The notes beneath the pieces were generated by a model. It saw only the letters and a list, made by a program, of their open reading frames with translations. It was not told the DNA's origin and made no database searches. Made by a program: the position numbers and the translations under genes. Below, piece after piece: positions 16,941-24,860 of a stretch of DNA of 64,000 nucleotides. Each line of letters starts with the position of its first letter. Position 1 is the first letter of the stretch. Origin of the DNA: Marinobacter fuscus (GTDB lineage: Bacteria > Pseudomonadota > Gammaproteobacteria > Pseudomonadales > Oleiphilaceae); contig NZ_PXNP01000013.1 in assembly GCF_003007675.1 (NCBI RefSeq), positions 1 through 64,000 on the forward strand. The letters are read 5' to 3'.

Positions 16941-19271
16941 ATGAACAGTATCTCCCGGCGCATTGCTGACGAACTCGGCGTACGTGAACAACAGGTCGAC
17001 GCCACGGTTACCCTGCTTGATGAAGGCGCGACCGTTCCCTTCATCGCCCGTTACCGGAAAGAAGTGACCGGCTCGTTGGACGACAGCCAGTTGCGAACCC
17101 TGGAAGAGCGGCTGCGTTACCTGCGGGAGCTGGAAGACCGTCGCGGCACCATCCTCAACAGCATCGAGGAGCAGGGCAAACTGACCGATGAGTTACGGGC
17201 CTCCATTGCCGCGGCGGATACCAAGAACCGGCTGGAAGACCTGTACCTGCCGTTCAAGCCCAAGCGTCGCACCAAGGCGCAGATCGCCCGGGAAGCAGGG
17301 CTGGAGCCGCTGGCGGATACCCTGTTTGATGATCCCTCCCAGGATCCGGAGCAGGTGGCCGCAGCCTATCTGAACCCGGAAGCAAAAATCGACGACACCA
17401 AGGCGGCGCTCGATGGCGCCCGCTATATCCTGATGGAGCGCTTTGCCGAAGACGCCGAACTGCTGGGTAGCCTGCGGGACTTTGTCTGGCAGCAGGGCCA
17501 GTTGAAGGTCACGGTGGTTGAGGGCAAGGAAAACGAAGGCGCGAAATTCCGCGATTACTTTGATCATATTGAGCCCCTGAAGAAAGTCCCTTCCCACCGG
17601 GCACTGGCGATTTTGCGTGGCCGTAATGAAGGCGTGCTGGCCTACAGTCTGGTGATGGGTGACGGCGAGGACGATCGCCGCCAGCCGCACCCGGCCGAGC
17701 AGCGGATTGCCGCCCACTGGAACATTCGCGACAACGGCCGTGCGGCTGACAAATGGCTGTCTGATGTGGTGCGCTGGACCTGGCGAGTAAAGCTGTCCAC
17801 CCAGATTGAAACCGATTTAATGGCCCAGGTGCGTGAAGCCGCCGAAACCGAGGCCATCAATGTGTTTGCCGCTAACTTGAAAGATCTTCTGTTGCTGGCC
17901 CCGGCGGGCCCCCGGCCGACTCTGGGGCTGGACCCGGGCTTGCGTACCGGTGTCAAAGTGGCCGTCATCGACGGCACCGGCCAGGTGGTGGACCACGGCG
18001 CGATATTCCCCCATGCACCCCGGAACAACTGGGATCAGTCCATCGCCCAGATGGCGGCCTGGTGCCAGAAGTACAAAATCGAACTGGTGGCCATCGGCAA
18101 CGGCACCGCCTCCCGGGAAACCGAGAAGCTGGTGGGCGACCTGTGCAAGAAACATCCGGAGCTCAAACTGGCCCGCATTGTGGTGAACGAATCCGGTGCG
18201 TCCATCTATTCGGCTTCGGAATTTGCCTCCCGGGAACTGCCAGATCTGGACGTGACCATCCGGGGCGCGGTTTCCATCGCCCGTCGCCTGCAGGACCCGC
18301 TGGCGGAGCTGGTGAAAATTGAACCCAAGTCCATCGGGGTGGGGCAGTACCAGCACGATGTCTCTCAGGTTCAGTTGTCCCGTAGCCTGGATGCCGTGGT
18401 GGAAGATTGTGTAAACGGTGTCGGTGTGGACCTGAATACCGCGTCTGTGCCTCTGCTCACCCGGGTGTCGGGCCTGAACCAGAGCATTGCCCAGAACATC
18501 GTTGATTTCCGCAACCAGAACGGTAAGTTCACCAGCCGCAAGCAGTTGCTGAAAGTGTCCCGGCTGGGCGACCGCACGTTCGAACAGGCCGCGGGTTTCC
18601 TGCGGATTGCCGGTGGCGACAATGCCCTGGATCGCTCGTCGGTGCACCCGGAAGCCTACGGTGTGGTTGAGGCCATTGCCAAGCGCAACGGCAAGAGTGT
18701 CGATAGCCTGTTGGGAGACTCCGCCTTCCTGCGCAGCCTCAAGCCCGAGGATTATGTGACCGAGCAGTTCGGGGTGCCGACCATCAAGGATATTATCGCG
18801 GAGCTGGAAAAGCCGGGCCGGGATCCGCGGCCGGAATTCCGTTTTGCCCACTTCGAGGAAGGGGTGGAAACCCTGAACGACCTGAAACCGGGTATGGTGC
18901 TGGAAGGTTCCGTGACCAACGTCACCAACTTCGGGGCCTTTGTCGACATCGGTGTGCATCAGGACGGACTGGTGCATATTTCGGCGCTGTCCCATACTTT
19001 TATCAAAGACCCGCGGGAAGTGGTGAAGGCCGGAGACATCGTTAAGGTCAAAGTCATGGAAGTGGACATTCCCCGTAAACGGATTGCCCTGTCCATGCGT
19101 ATGGATGACCAGCCCGGCGCCGAGAACAAACCTGCCCGCGGTGGCGAGCGCAGTTCCGGCAAAGCGGCCGGCAGCAAAGCACGGGGTGGTCAGGCACAGG
19201 CCGCACCCCAGGGCGCCATGGCGGGCGCACTTGCACAGGCACTGGCGTCTGCCCGCAAGAGCGGCCGGTAA
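16941..19271 (+). CDS. tex: Tex family transcription accessory protein
   Basis: A 776-residue Tex protein that binds nucleic acid and associates with transcription. The order is the usual one: an N-terminal helical domain ([17 protein letters not shown] near residue 28), a YqgF/RNase H-like core around residues 325-450 ([15 protein letters not shown]), tandem helix-hairpin-helix segments near 490-560 ([17 protein letters not shown]) and an S1 RNA-binding domain at about 648-720 ([19 protein letters not shown]). The last 60 residues are low-complexity Ala/Gly/Arg. GAGG precedes the start. It is co-directional with gshA 59 bases downstream. Confidence 0.95.
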   Translation: MNSISRRIADELGVREQQVDATVTLLDEGATVPFIARYRKEVTGSLDDSQLRTLEERLRYLRELEDRRGTILNSIEEQGKLTDELRASIAAADTKNRLEDLYLPFKPKRRTKAQIAREAGLEPLADTLFDDPSQDPEQVAAAYLNPEAKIDDTKAALDGARYILMERFAEDAELLGSLRDFVWQQGQLKVTVVEGKENEGAKFRDYFDHIEPLKKVPSHRALAILRGRNEGVLAYSLVMGDGEDDRRQPHPAEQRIAAHWNIRDNGRAADKWLSDVVRWTWRVKLSTQIETDLMAQVREAAETEAINVFAANLKDLLLLAPAGPRPTLGLDPGLRTGVKVAVIDGTGQVVDHGAIFPHAPRNNWDQSIAQMAAWCQKYKIELVAIGNGTASRETEKLVGDLCKKHPELKLARIVVNESGASIYSASEFASRELPDLDVTIRGAVSIARRLQDPLAELVKIEPKSIGVGQYQHDVSQVQLSRSLDAVVEDCVNGVGVDLNTASVPLLTRVSGLNQSIAQNIVDFRNQNGKFTSRKQLLKVSRLGDRTFEQAAGFLRIAGGDNALDRSSVHPEAYGVVEAIAKRNGKSVDSLLGDSAFLRSLKPEDYVTEQFGVPTIKDIIAELEKPGRDPRPEFRFAHFEEGVETLNDLKPGMVLEGSVTNVTNFGAFVDIGVHQDGLVHISALSHTFIKDPREVVKAGDIVKVKVMEVDIPRKRIALSMRMDDQPGAENKPARGGERSSGKAAGSKARGGQAQAAPQGAMAGALAQALASARKSGR

Positions 19272-19330
19272 CCAATACAGACACCGCTGGCCGCCCTCTG
19301 CAGGGGCGGTGGCGGCAACAGGAGTTCACC

Positions 19331-20890
19331 ATGGCACAGTCCCGCCACGCCCTGTTCCAGCAGTTCGCAGCCAGCGACTGGGACGGTTTCCTCAAGGGTG
19401 TTGAAAAAGAAGGCCTGCGGGTAGACGCCCACGGCTTTATTGCTCAGACCCCGCATCCGCAGGCGCTGGGGTCGGCCCTGACCCACCCGCGCATCACCAC
19501 CGACTATTCCGAAGCGCTGCTGGAGCTGATCACTCCGGTGTTCAACAGCACCGGGGCCATGCTGGAATCCCTGCGGGATATCCATCGCTTTGTTCAGCAA
19601 AATCTGCAGGATGAAGTCTTCTGGGCCGCCAGTATGCCCTGCGAAATTGATGGTGACGCCAGTATTCCCATCGCCGAGTACGGCAGTTCGAACATTGGCC
19701 AGTTAAAGCACGTGTACCGCCAGGGACTGGCAGTGCGCTATGGCCGGGTAATGCAGAGTATTGCCGGGGTGCATTACAACATGTCGTTGCCCGACAGCTT
19801 CTGGCAGAACTGGCAACAGCTGCTTGGGAACACGGAGAGCCTGCGGAACTTTAAATCAGACCAGTACTTCTGGTTGATCCGCAACTTCCGCCGTCGCAGC
19901 TGGCTGCTGATGCTGCTGTTCGGTACCTCGCCCGCTTTGGATGCCAGTTTTGTGGCTGGTGTGCAGCACGATCTGGCCCGGTTTGACGATCAGACCTGGT
20001 TTGGGGAGGCGGCAACCTCACTGCGTATGGGCGACCTGGGCTATCACAACAACGCCCAGGCATCGCTGAATATCTGTTTCAATGAACTGGGCACGTACAC
20101 CAAAACTCTGGACCGGGCGATCCACACCAACTGGCCCGCCTATGAGGCCGTCGGAACGCGCCGCGACGACGGCCAGTTTATCCAGATCAATACCAACGTT
20201 CTGCAAATCGAGAACGAGTATTACAGTGCGGTTCGCCCCAAACGCACCGCCGAGAGTGGCGAAAAGCCGATACAGGCGCTGGATGCCCGGGGCGTGGAAT
20301 ACATTGAAGTCCGCTGTCTGGATCTTGATCCCTTCTCGCCGGTGGGTATTACCGCTGAGCAGGTGGATTTTCTGGATCTGTTTCTGCTGGATTGCCTGTT
20401 GTCGGATTCACCGAGAATCGACGACCGGGAATGCGAGCGCCTGGATGACAACTACAAGGATGTGGTGGCCTCTGGCCGGTCGTTATCAGTGACCCTGTGC
20501 AAAGCCGGGGAACGGGTGCCTGTGGGCGTTGCGGCCACGGGTATTCTCGACGGCCTGCAGCCGCTGGCGGAACAGCTGGATGCTTTGCAGGGCGGCGAAA
20601 CCTACCGCAAGGCGCTGGCGGTTCAACAAGCCAAGCTGGCGGGCGATGAATGGTCGGTGCCCTCGGCGCGGGTACTGCACGCCATGCGGGAATCTGGCCT
20701 GGGCCATCGGGACTGGGTGCTGGCCATGTCCCGTCAGCATCAGCAGACCCTGCGCTCGGAAGCATTGTCAGACGAGACCCTGGCAGAATTTCAGAGCCAG
20801 AGTGCCGGATCCCTGGTTGAGCAGGAAGAGCTTGAAGCCAGTGACCCCCGGCCCTTTGCCGAGTTCCTGGACGCGTACCTGAAATCCTGA
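19331..20890 (+). CDS. gshA: Glutamate-cysteine ligase
   Basis: A 519-residue proteobacterial-type gamma-glutamylcysteine synthetase that catalyses the first, ATP-dependent step of glutathione synthesis. Length equals that of E. coli GshA. Diagnostic segments include the N-terminal GVEKEGLRVD, the substrate-binding SEALLELITP, and YIEVRCLDLDPFSPVGI in the C-terminal half. A GGAG ribosome binding site precedes the ATG. It follows tex on the same strand with a short inverted repeat between them, and is followed by rmf. Second-step gshB is not in this window. Confidence 0.96.
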   Translation: MAQSRHALFQQFAASDWDGFLKGVEKEGLRVDAHGFIAQTPHPQALGSALTHPRITTDYSEALLELITPVFNSTGAMLESLRDIHRFVQQNLQDEVFWAASMPCEIDGDASIPIAEYGSSNIGQLKHVYRQGLAVRYGRVMQSIAGVHYNMSLPDSFWQNWQQLLGNTESLRNFKSDQYFWLIRNFRRRSWLLMLLFGTSPALDASFVAGVQHDLARFDDQTWFGEAATSLRMGDLGYHNNAQASLNICFNELGTYTKTLDRAIHTNWPAYEAVGTRRDDGQFIQINTNVLQIENEYYSAVRPKRTAESGEKPIQALDARGVEYIEVRCLDLDPFSPVGITAEQVDFLDLFLLDCLLSDSPRIDDRECERLDDNYKDVVASGRSLSVTLCKAGERVPVGVAATGILDGLQPLAEQLDALQGGETYRKALAVQQAKLAGDEWSVPSARVLHAMRESGLGHRDWVLAMSRQHQQTLRSEALSDETLAEFQSQSAGSLVEQEELEASDPRPFAEFLDAYLKS

Positions 20891-20957
20891 CTGCACTGTG
20901 CGTCACAGCGGCCCGGCGACGTGGCGCACAGAACGGGCAACCGGCATTTGCTGCACC

Positions 20958-20988
20958 CGTAACCTGATGTTACGTTTGATTACATCAG
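20958..20988 (+). promoter_or_regulatory. Mutually exclusive hairpins upstream of rmf
   Basis: Two overlapping inverted repeats end 16 bases before the rmf start. CGTAAC-ctgat-GTTACG spans 20958-20974, and CTGATGT pairs with ACATCAG across 20964-20988. They share the CTGATGT segment, so an RNA could form only one at a time. This may be a leader RNA controlling rmf translation (an rmf-associated RNA motif is known in pseudomonads) or an operator at DNA level. Confidence 0.4.
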
Positions 20989-21004
20989 ACAAACGGGGTG
21001 AGTC

Positions 21005-21220
21005 ATGGCGACAGACATCAAGCTCGGCTGGGATGTGGAATCCCTCAATAAGGCGTATCGGCAAGGTTACATGGCAAGCACCATGGGCATGGGTAAAGCC
21101 CGCTGCCCTTATCGGGGCGACGTGGTCATAGCGGCCTGGGAGGCAGGCTGGGAGGACGCCAATAGCATCCGCCAGGAACGGCTGAAAGATTCAGGCGATC
21201 TGTTTTCCCGGATTGCCTGA
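21005..21220 (+). CDS. rmf: Ribosome modulation factor
   Basis: A 71-residue RMF protein, which dimerises 70S ribosomes into inactive 100S particles in stationary phase. The family signature is visible in AYRQGYMASTMGMGKARCPY and WEAGWEDANSIR, matching the RGYQAG-CPY-WLGGWREA pattern of E. coli RMF. It is longer than the 55-residue E. coli protein because of extra residues at both ends, as in pseudomonads. GGGGTGAG lies just before the ATG. It is a single-gene unit after gshA, with a potentially regulatory palindromic leader. Confidence 0.93.
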   Translation: MATDIKLGWDVESLNKAYRQGYMASTMGMGKARCPYRGDVVIAAWEAGWEDANSIRQERLKDSGDLFSRIA

Positions 21221-21268
21221 GCCCCCCAGGTGCAAGCGGGCCCCTGGCTTCTGCTTCCGGGTGGTTTA

Positions 21269-21288
21269 TCCCGGCCCATTCGCCGGGA
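21269..21288. terminator. Candidate bidirectional terminator after rmf
   Basis: A perfect 7-bp stem, TCCCGGC pairing GCCGGGA around a 6-base loop, lies between the convergent rmf and FliL-like genes. ATTCTT follows on the plus strand and an AT-rich stretch precedes it. Confidence 0.5.
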
Positions 21289-21320
21289 ATTCTTGCCGCT
21301 GCGCTTCTTGTCGTTCCGGT

Positions 21321-21752
21321 CTATCGTTGCACCACAAATTCTGTAAACAGCACGCCGGTGACGGACTGGCCGGTCTGTTGTTCCTTCAGCACACCGTTAA
21401 TACGGTTTCTGGCTTCTTCCAACAGCGCCTGCTGGCCTTCCACGGACGATAGCTGATCCACTTCGGTCTGTTCACCAAACAGCATCACCAGTTCATGGCG
21501 TAGTCTTGGCATATGGGCCTCGACCGCGGGCCGGGTATCTGCGCCATCAGCACGCAGGGTAACGGCTGCCTTGAGGTAGGTTACCTTGCTGCCCGGTACG
21601 CCCACCTGGGTTACAAAGGCGGGCTCCATGGCAATGTAATCGGCAACGGGCTTGCCCTCGGTTTCCTCTTCATCTTCCGCGAATGTAGTGGTGCTGCACA
21701 GGGTCAGGATCAGGGCCAGAAACGTTGGCAGCAGTTTTCCTTGAATGGTCAT
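21321..21752 (-). CDS. Exported FliL-like protein
   Basis: A 143-residue protein with an N-terminal signal peptide (MTIQGKLLPTFLALILTL) and a short acidic stretch, then a domain resembling the periplasmic part of FliL. It shows the YIAMEPAFVTQVG opening, a central VTLRADGADTRPAVEAHMPRLR, and the terminal GVLFTEFVVQ. FliL is normally a membrane-anchored flagellar basal-body protein; here the anchor looks cleavable and no flagellar gene is nearby, so this is a non-flagellar paralogue of unknown role. An in-frame ATG at 21770 would add six residues before the signal peptide. It is divergent from dsbB. Confidence 0.75.
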   Translation of the reverse strand: MTIQGKLLPTFLALILTLCSTTTFAEDEEETEGKPVADYIAMEPAFVTQVGVPGSKVTYLKAAVTLRADGADTRPAVEAHMPRLRHELVMLFGEQTEVDQLSSVEGQQALLEEARNRINGVLKEQQTGQSVTGVLFTEFVVQR

Positions 21753-21869
21753 AGGCGCTTGTGGGTTCATGGGTTAGGATGAGTTCGGCAGCGACGTTGC
21801 TCGCCTGAAGAGGAGCATATCAGGCTGCCAGCAATCGTGCAGTTCACATAATGATTTCGGAGTAACGTT

Positions 21870-22370
21870 TTGACAAGCAGATGGATATTCGGGCTGATCT
21901 TTCTGGTTTCTGCCGGGTTGCTGGCAGTGGCCTTTTTTATGGAACATGTCATGGGGCTGGAGCCATGCCCGCTTTGCTGGCTCCAGCGTTTCGGCTTTAT
22001 GGGCGCGGGTCTGGTAAGCCTGCTGGCCTTTGTGCATGGCCCCGCTGGCGTGGGTAATCGCATCTACGGCCTGCTGTTGGTGATTGCTGCTGGTGCCGGG
22101 CTGGGTGTGGCCGGGCGGCAGTTGTGGCTGCAGAGCCTGCCCGCAGATCAGGCACCGGCCTGTGGGCCGTCGGTGGATTATCTGCTGGATGTGCTGCCCT
22201 GGTTCGAGGTGCTGCAAACGGCCCTCAAGGGTACCGGTGATTGTGCCGAAGTGGTCTGGCGTTTTCTGGGGTTGAGTATCCCCGGCTGGACGGCGGTGTT
22301 CTTTTCCCTGCTGATTTTACTCGGCCTGTTTGTCATGTTTCGCCGGTATCCGGCCAAAGCTGCCTGGTAG
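21870..22370 (+). CDS. dsbB: Disulphide bond formation protein B
   Basis: A 166-residue inner-membrane quinone reductase that reoxidises DsbA. Four membrane helices are apparent, at about residues 5-25, 42-60, 66-85 and 135-160. The first catalytic cysteine pair is Cys33-Cys36 (EPCPLC); the second is Cys98 and Cys125 in the periplasmic loop (PACGP, GDCAE). Translation appears to start at TTG, with GGAG seven bases upstream; there is no in-frame ATG before the first helix. It is followed by rsd, the same pairing as dsbH-algQ in Pseudomonas aeruginosa. Confidence 0.93.
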   Translation: MTSRWIFGLIFLVSAGLLAVAFFMEHVMGLEPCPLCWLQRFGFMGAGLVSLLAFVHGPAGVGNRIYGLLLVIAAGAGLGVAGRQLWLQSLPADQAPACGPSVDYLLDVLPWFEVLQTALKGTGDCAEVVWRFLGLSIPGWTAVFFSLLILLGLFVMFRRYPAKAAW

Positions 22371-22496
22371 CCCTGAAATGGTTGCGAGGCTTGTGGGCCT
22401 GGGGTAAGTTGAATGTCAGAAAGCCGCGCTCCGGTGCCAGCCGGAGCGCACAGAAGGCGAAACAGCCGCAGAGCTGAATCTTTGGGAGTCAGGGTC

Positions 22497-22976
22497 ATGT
22501 TGGAAAATTGTCGGAATGCCAGGGAGCGTTGGGGCGGTGTCAGTGAGCTGATCGATCGTTGGCTGCAAGCGCGTCAGCAGCTATTGGTTCAGTATTGCGA
22601 GCTGTCCGGCGAAGACGACCTGTCTCGTACCGAAGAGCTTGGTGCCAGCCTGGTGCGCTTGTGCGAGTTGCTGGTGGACTATGTGTCTGCGGGCCACTTC
22701 GAAGTGTATGAACAGCTGCTTCAGGAAGCCCGGGATTTTGATGATGGCGGGGTAGAACTGGCTGAGAAACTGTACCCGCGCATCCAGCAGACCACGGAAG
22801 TGGTGCTCAACTTCAACGATCTGGTCGATGGCCGGGCACTCACAGAAGAACAGCTGCGGGGGTTGTTTGATGAGCTGTCGCAACTGGGCGAGGTATTGGC
22901 ATCACGGTTTGAGCTGGAAGACTGCCTGATCGAGAATCTACACAATGCCCATGCGGGCAAGGTCACTTCGGCCTGA
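22497..22976 (+). CDS. rsd: Rsd/AlgQ anti-sigma factor
   Basis: A 159-residue Rsd/AlgQ-family helical protein that binds sigma-70 region 4, favouring alternative sigma factors in stationary phase. Diagnostic segments are the N-terminal CRNARERWGGVSELIDRWL and the central LCELLVDYVSAGHFEVYEQL. I chose the ATG at 22497, which has GGGAG upstream; the in-frame start at 22413 would add a 28-residue Arg-rich tail not seen in the family. It lies downstream of dsbB and convergent with the FKBP gene across a bidirectional terminator. Confidence 0.93.
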   Translation: MLENCRNARERWGGVSELIDRWLQARQQLLVQYCELSGEDDLSRTEELGASLVRLCELLVDYVSAGHFEVYEQLLQEARDFDDGGVELAEKLYPRIQQTTEVVLNFNDLVDGRALTEEQLRGLFDELSQLGEVLASRFELEDCLIENLHNAHAGKVTSA

Positions 22977-22996
22977 GTTCCTTTGTTTTCCCGTAA

Positions 22997-23023
22997 AAAA
23001 GCCGGCTCCCGGAGCCGGCTTTT
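22997..23023. terminator. Bidirectional terminator between rsd and the FKBP gene
   Basis: A perfect 12-bp stem, AAAAGCCGGCTC with GAGCCGGCTTTT, and a CCG loop. The A-run on the left and T-run on the right make it functional in both directions between convergent genes. Confidence 0.92.
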
Positions 23024-23038
23024 CTGTTCCCGCAATTA

Positions 23039-23770
23039 TTAATTTTCGTTGCCGGACTCGTTGGCGCCCGGGTTGATTGCCAGCAGCTCAACATCAAAGA
23101 CCAGCGTTTCGTTCGGGCCGATGGCCTGATTGCCGCCCGGGCCATAGGCCAGGTCTGAAGGGATGTACAGCTTGAACCGAGCCCCCTCACTCATCAGCTG
23201 GAGGCCTTCTGTCCAGCCCGGAATAACCTGGTTCAGGCCAAAGGTGACGGGCTCGCCACGCTCGCGGGAGCTGTCGAAGACTTCGCCGCCGATCAGTTCG
23301 CCGGTGTAGTGTACGCGTACCTGATCTTCCGCTGTCGGTTTGTCACCGCTGCCTTCCTCAACCACTTCGTACTGTAAACCCGATTCGGTGGTCGATACTT
23401 CGTCCCGCTCCGCGTTTTCAGCAAGGAAAGCCTCCCCGGCGTCCTTGTTCTTCTTGGCCAGCTCTTCGTACTGCTGTTCCTGCTGCTGTTGAAGGTCCTG
23501 CTGATAGGCCATCAGGGCTTCCTGGATTTGCTCGCGGGTCAGGCGTTTGTTGGTGTCTTCGCCAGCATGACCATGCTGGATACCCTGCAGAAACTGCTCC
23601 ATTTGCAAATCGGGCAAGTCGTTGCCCATGCGCTCACCCAATACCAGGCCCATGCCATAGCTGACTTTTTCAGGGGTGGTTTCCAGGGCCGGGTTTGAAG
23701 GCTCTTCCTGTGCGGTGGAGCAGCCTGCCATGATGCCGGTAACAGCAATTGCCAGTAGAGTTTTCTTCAT
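23039..23770 (-). CDS. FKBP-type peptidyl-prolyl isomerase, predicted lipoprotein
   Basis: A 243-residue FKBP-type cis-trans prolyl isomerase of the Mip/FkpA/FklB group. The N-terminus carries a lipobox (TGIMAGCS), so it should be a lipid-anchored periplasmic chaperone. An FKBP-N dimerisation domain occupies about residues 28-120 (YGMGLVLGERMGNDLPD and a Gln/Glu-rich helix). The FKBP catalytic domain follows at about 130-233 (VRVHYTGELIGGEVFDSS, IPGWTEGLQLM, AYGPGG). The final residues are Asn/Glu-rich. It is convergent with rsd and stands alone. Confidence 0.92.
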   Translation of the reverse strand: MKKTLLAIAVTGIMAGCSTAQEEPSNPALETTPEKVSYGMGLVLGERMGNDLPDLQMEQFLQGIQHGHAGEDTNKRLTREQIQEALMAYQQDLQQQQEQQYEELAKKNKDAGEAFLAENAERDEVSTTESGLQYEVVEEGSGDKPTAEDQVRVHYTGELIGGEVFDSSRERGEPVTFGLNQVIPGWTEGLQLMSEGARFKLYIPSDLAYGPGGNQAIGPNETLVFDVELLAINPGANESGNEN

Positions 23771-23904
23771 TGCTTTATCCTTTGCACGTGTTGCGGGGCT
23801 CTGCGGCCCTGAATGAGAAAAAGAGGAGCCAAAGGTAACGGGTTCAGGCGCTGTATGCCACTGAACATGTGTTAATCAGTGCCCGTTTTCAATGGCTTTG
23901 GTGC

Positions 23905-24285
23905 CTATGAACCGTTGGCCGGGGCACCGTTCAGCGAATAGGGCGCGCGATAGGGGGCCTGCCAGTCGTTTTCCGGATCCGCTACCCGGCGATCCCGGTT
24001 AAGCGCATCGGGGCGCTCAATTGCCAGAGCATTCCAGGGCCCCTGTGCCGGTGGCTGGTCGGCATAGTGCCAGTTGCCATCGGTGTCCCGCCATTTAAAA
24101 ACGATTTCCGGGCCATCCGTAGGCATGGGGGAGGGGAGCAGTCCTTCAAAAGAGGGTATGCTTTCTGTCGGCTGGGTTTGTGCAGGCTCCGAGACCTGTT
24201 GTGGGTCGCTCAGACCAAAAAAAATCAGGATCAGCAGCAGGCCAAGAGCCGGGAAGGCTAGCCGGATCAGCCATTTGGTCACCAT
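23905..24285 (-). CDS. DUF4124-type membrane-anchored protein
   Basis: A 126-residue protein with one N-terminal membrane helix (LIRLAFPALGLLLILIFF). A Pro/Thr-rich linker leads to a short DUF4124-like module, recognisable by FKWRDTDGNWHYADQPP. Proteins of this type are periplasmic or membrane anchored and have no assigned function. It starts two bases after the stop of the preceding TIGR02444-family gene, so the two form an operon. The 3' side is a 119-base gap before the FKBP gene, in which I see no clear terminator. Confidence 0.7.
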   Translation of the reverse strand: MVTKWLIRLAFPALGLLLILIFFGLSDPQQVSEPAQTQPTESIPSFEGLLPSPMPTDGPEIVFKWRDTDGNWHYADQPPAQGPWNALAIERPDALNRDRRVADPENDWQAPYRAPYSLNGAPANGS

Positions 24286-24287
24286 AA

Positions 24288-24818
24288 TCAGGTGCCTCCC
24301 GGTTGTGCGCCTGCCAACTGGCAGGCCAGGCTGTCCAGCAGTTCAGCTGTGTCGACAGGCAGGGAGTCGCAGGGGGCTGCCGCAACAAGATTTTGCCTGA
24401 TCTGGGTGACGGGTTCTGGCACAGTGCCGTTCTCCGGTGTTAGGTTTTTCAATGTTTGCCAGGCCAACGCAAGTTCTATTCGTTCAGCCTGAAGTTCTGC
24501 TGCCGCCAAAGCTTCCCGCAGAGCCTCGCAGTCGCCGTGGCTGCGGGGTATGGCCTTGCGCGCATTGCGAATGCTACCGGTTACACGGCTGCGCCACTCT
24601 GTTACCGTAGCGCCTTCAAAGCCGGAGAACGGACAACCCTGGTTGCCCAGCCAACCGGCGCAGAGAATTCTGGTTACGCTCCAGCCCGAAGACTGCAGTT
24701 CGAGGCAGTCCCGGGCGAGGTCGGGATTCTGCCACTGCGCCAGTGCGTAACGCCATAACGGATTGTCCGGTTGAATATTGACCGGAAGCTCCGTCAGTGC
24801 GGCGTTCGGTTTGCTCAT
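24288..24818 (-). CDS. TIGR02444 family conserved hypothetical protein
   Basis: A 176-residue protein resembling the TIGR02444 (DUF2390) family. The evidence is PLWRYALAQWQNPDLARDCL near the start and WRSRVTGSIRNARKAI in the middle, followed by a helical C-terminal region. No function is known for the family; it is found next to the YheS-type ABC-F gene in several gammaproteobacteria, as here. The ATG at 24818 is preferred to a TTG at 24842. It is divergent from yheS with about 40 bases between the starts, so the promoters must overlap. Confidence 0.75.
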   Translation of the reverse strand: MSKPNAALTELPVNIQPDNPLWRYALAQWQNPDLARDCLELQSSGWSVTRILCAGWLGNQGCPFSGFEGATVTEWRSRVTGSIRNARKAIPRSHGDCEALREALAAAELQAERIELALAWQTLKNLTPENGTVPEPVTQIRQNLVAAAPCDSLPVDTAELLDSLACQLAGAQPGGT

Positions 24819-24860
24819 GACTGGCGATTTCCCGACCGTCAATGTTGGAAAAATAAATCT

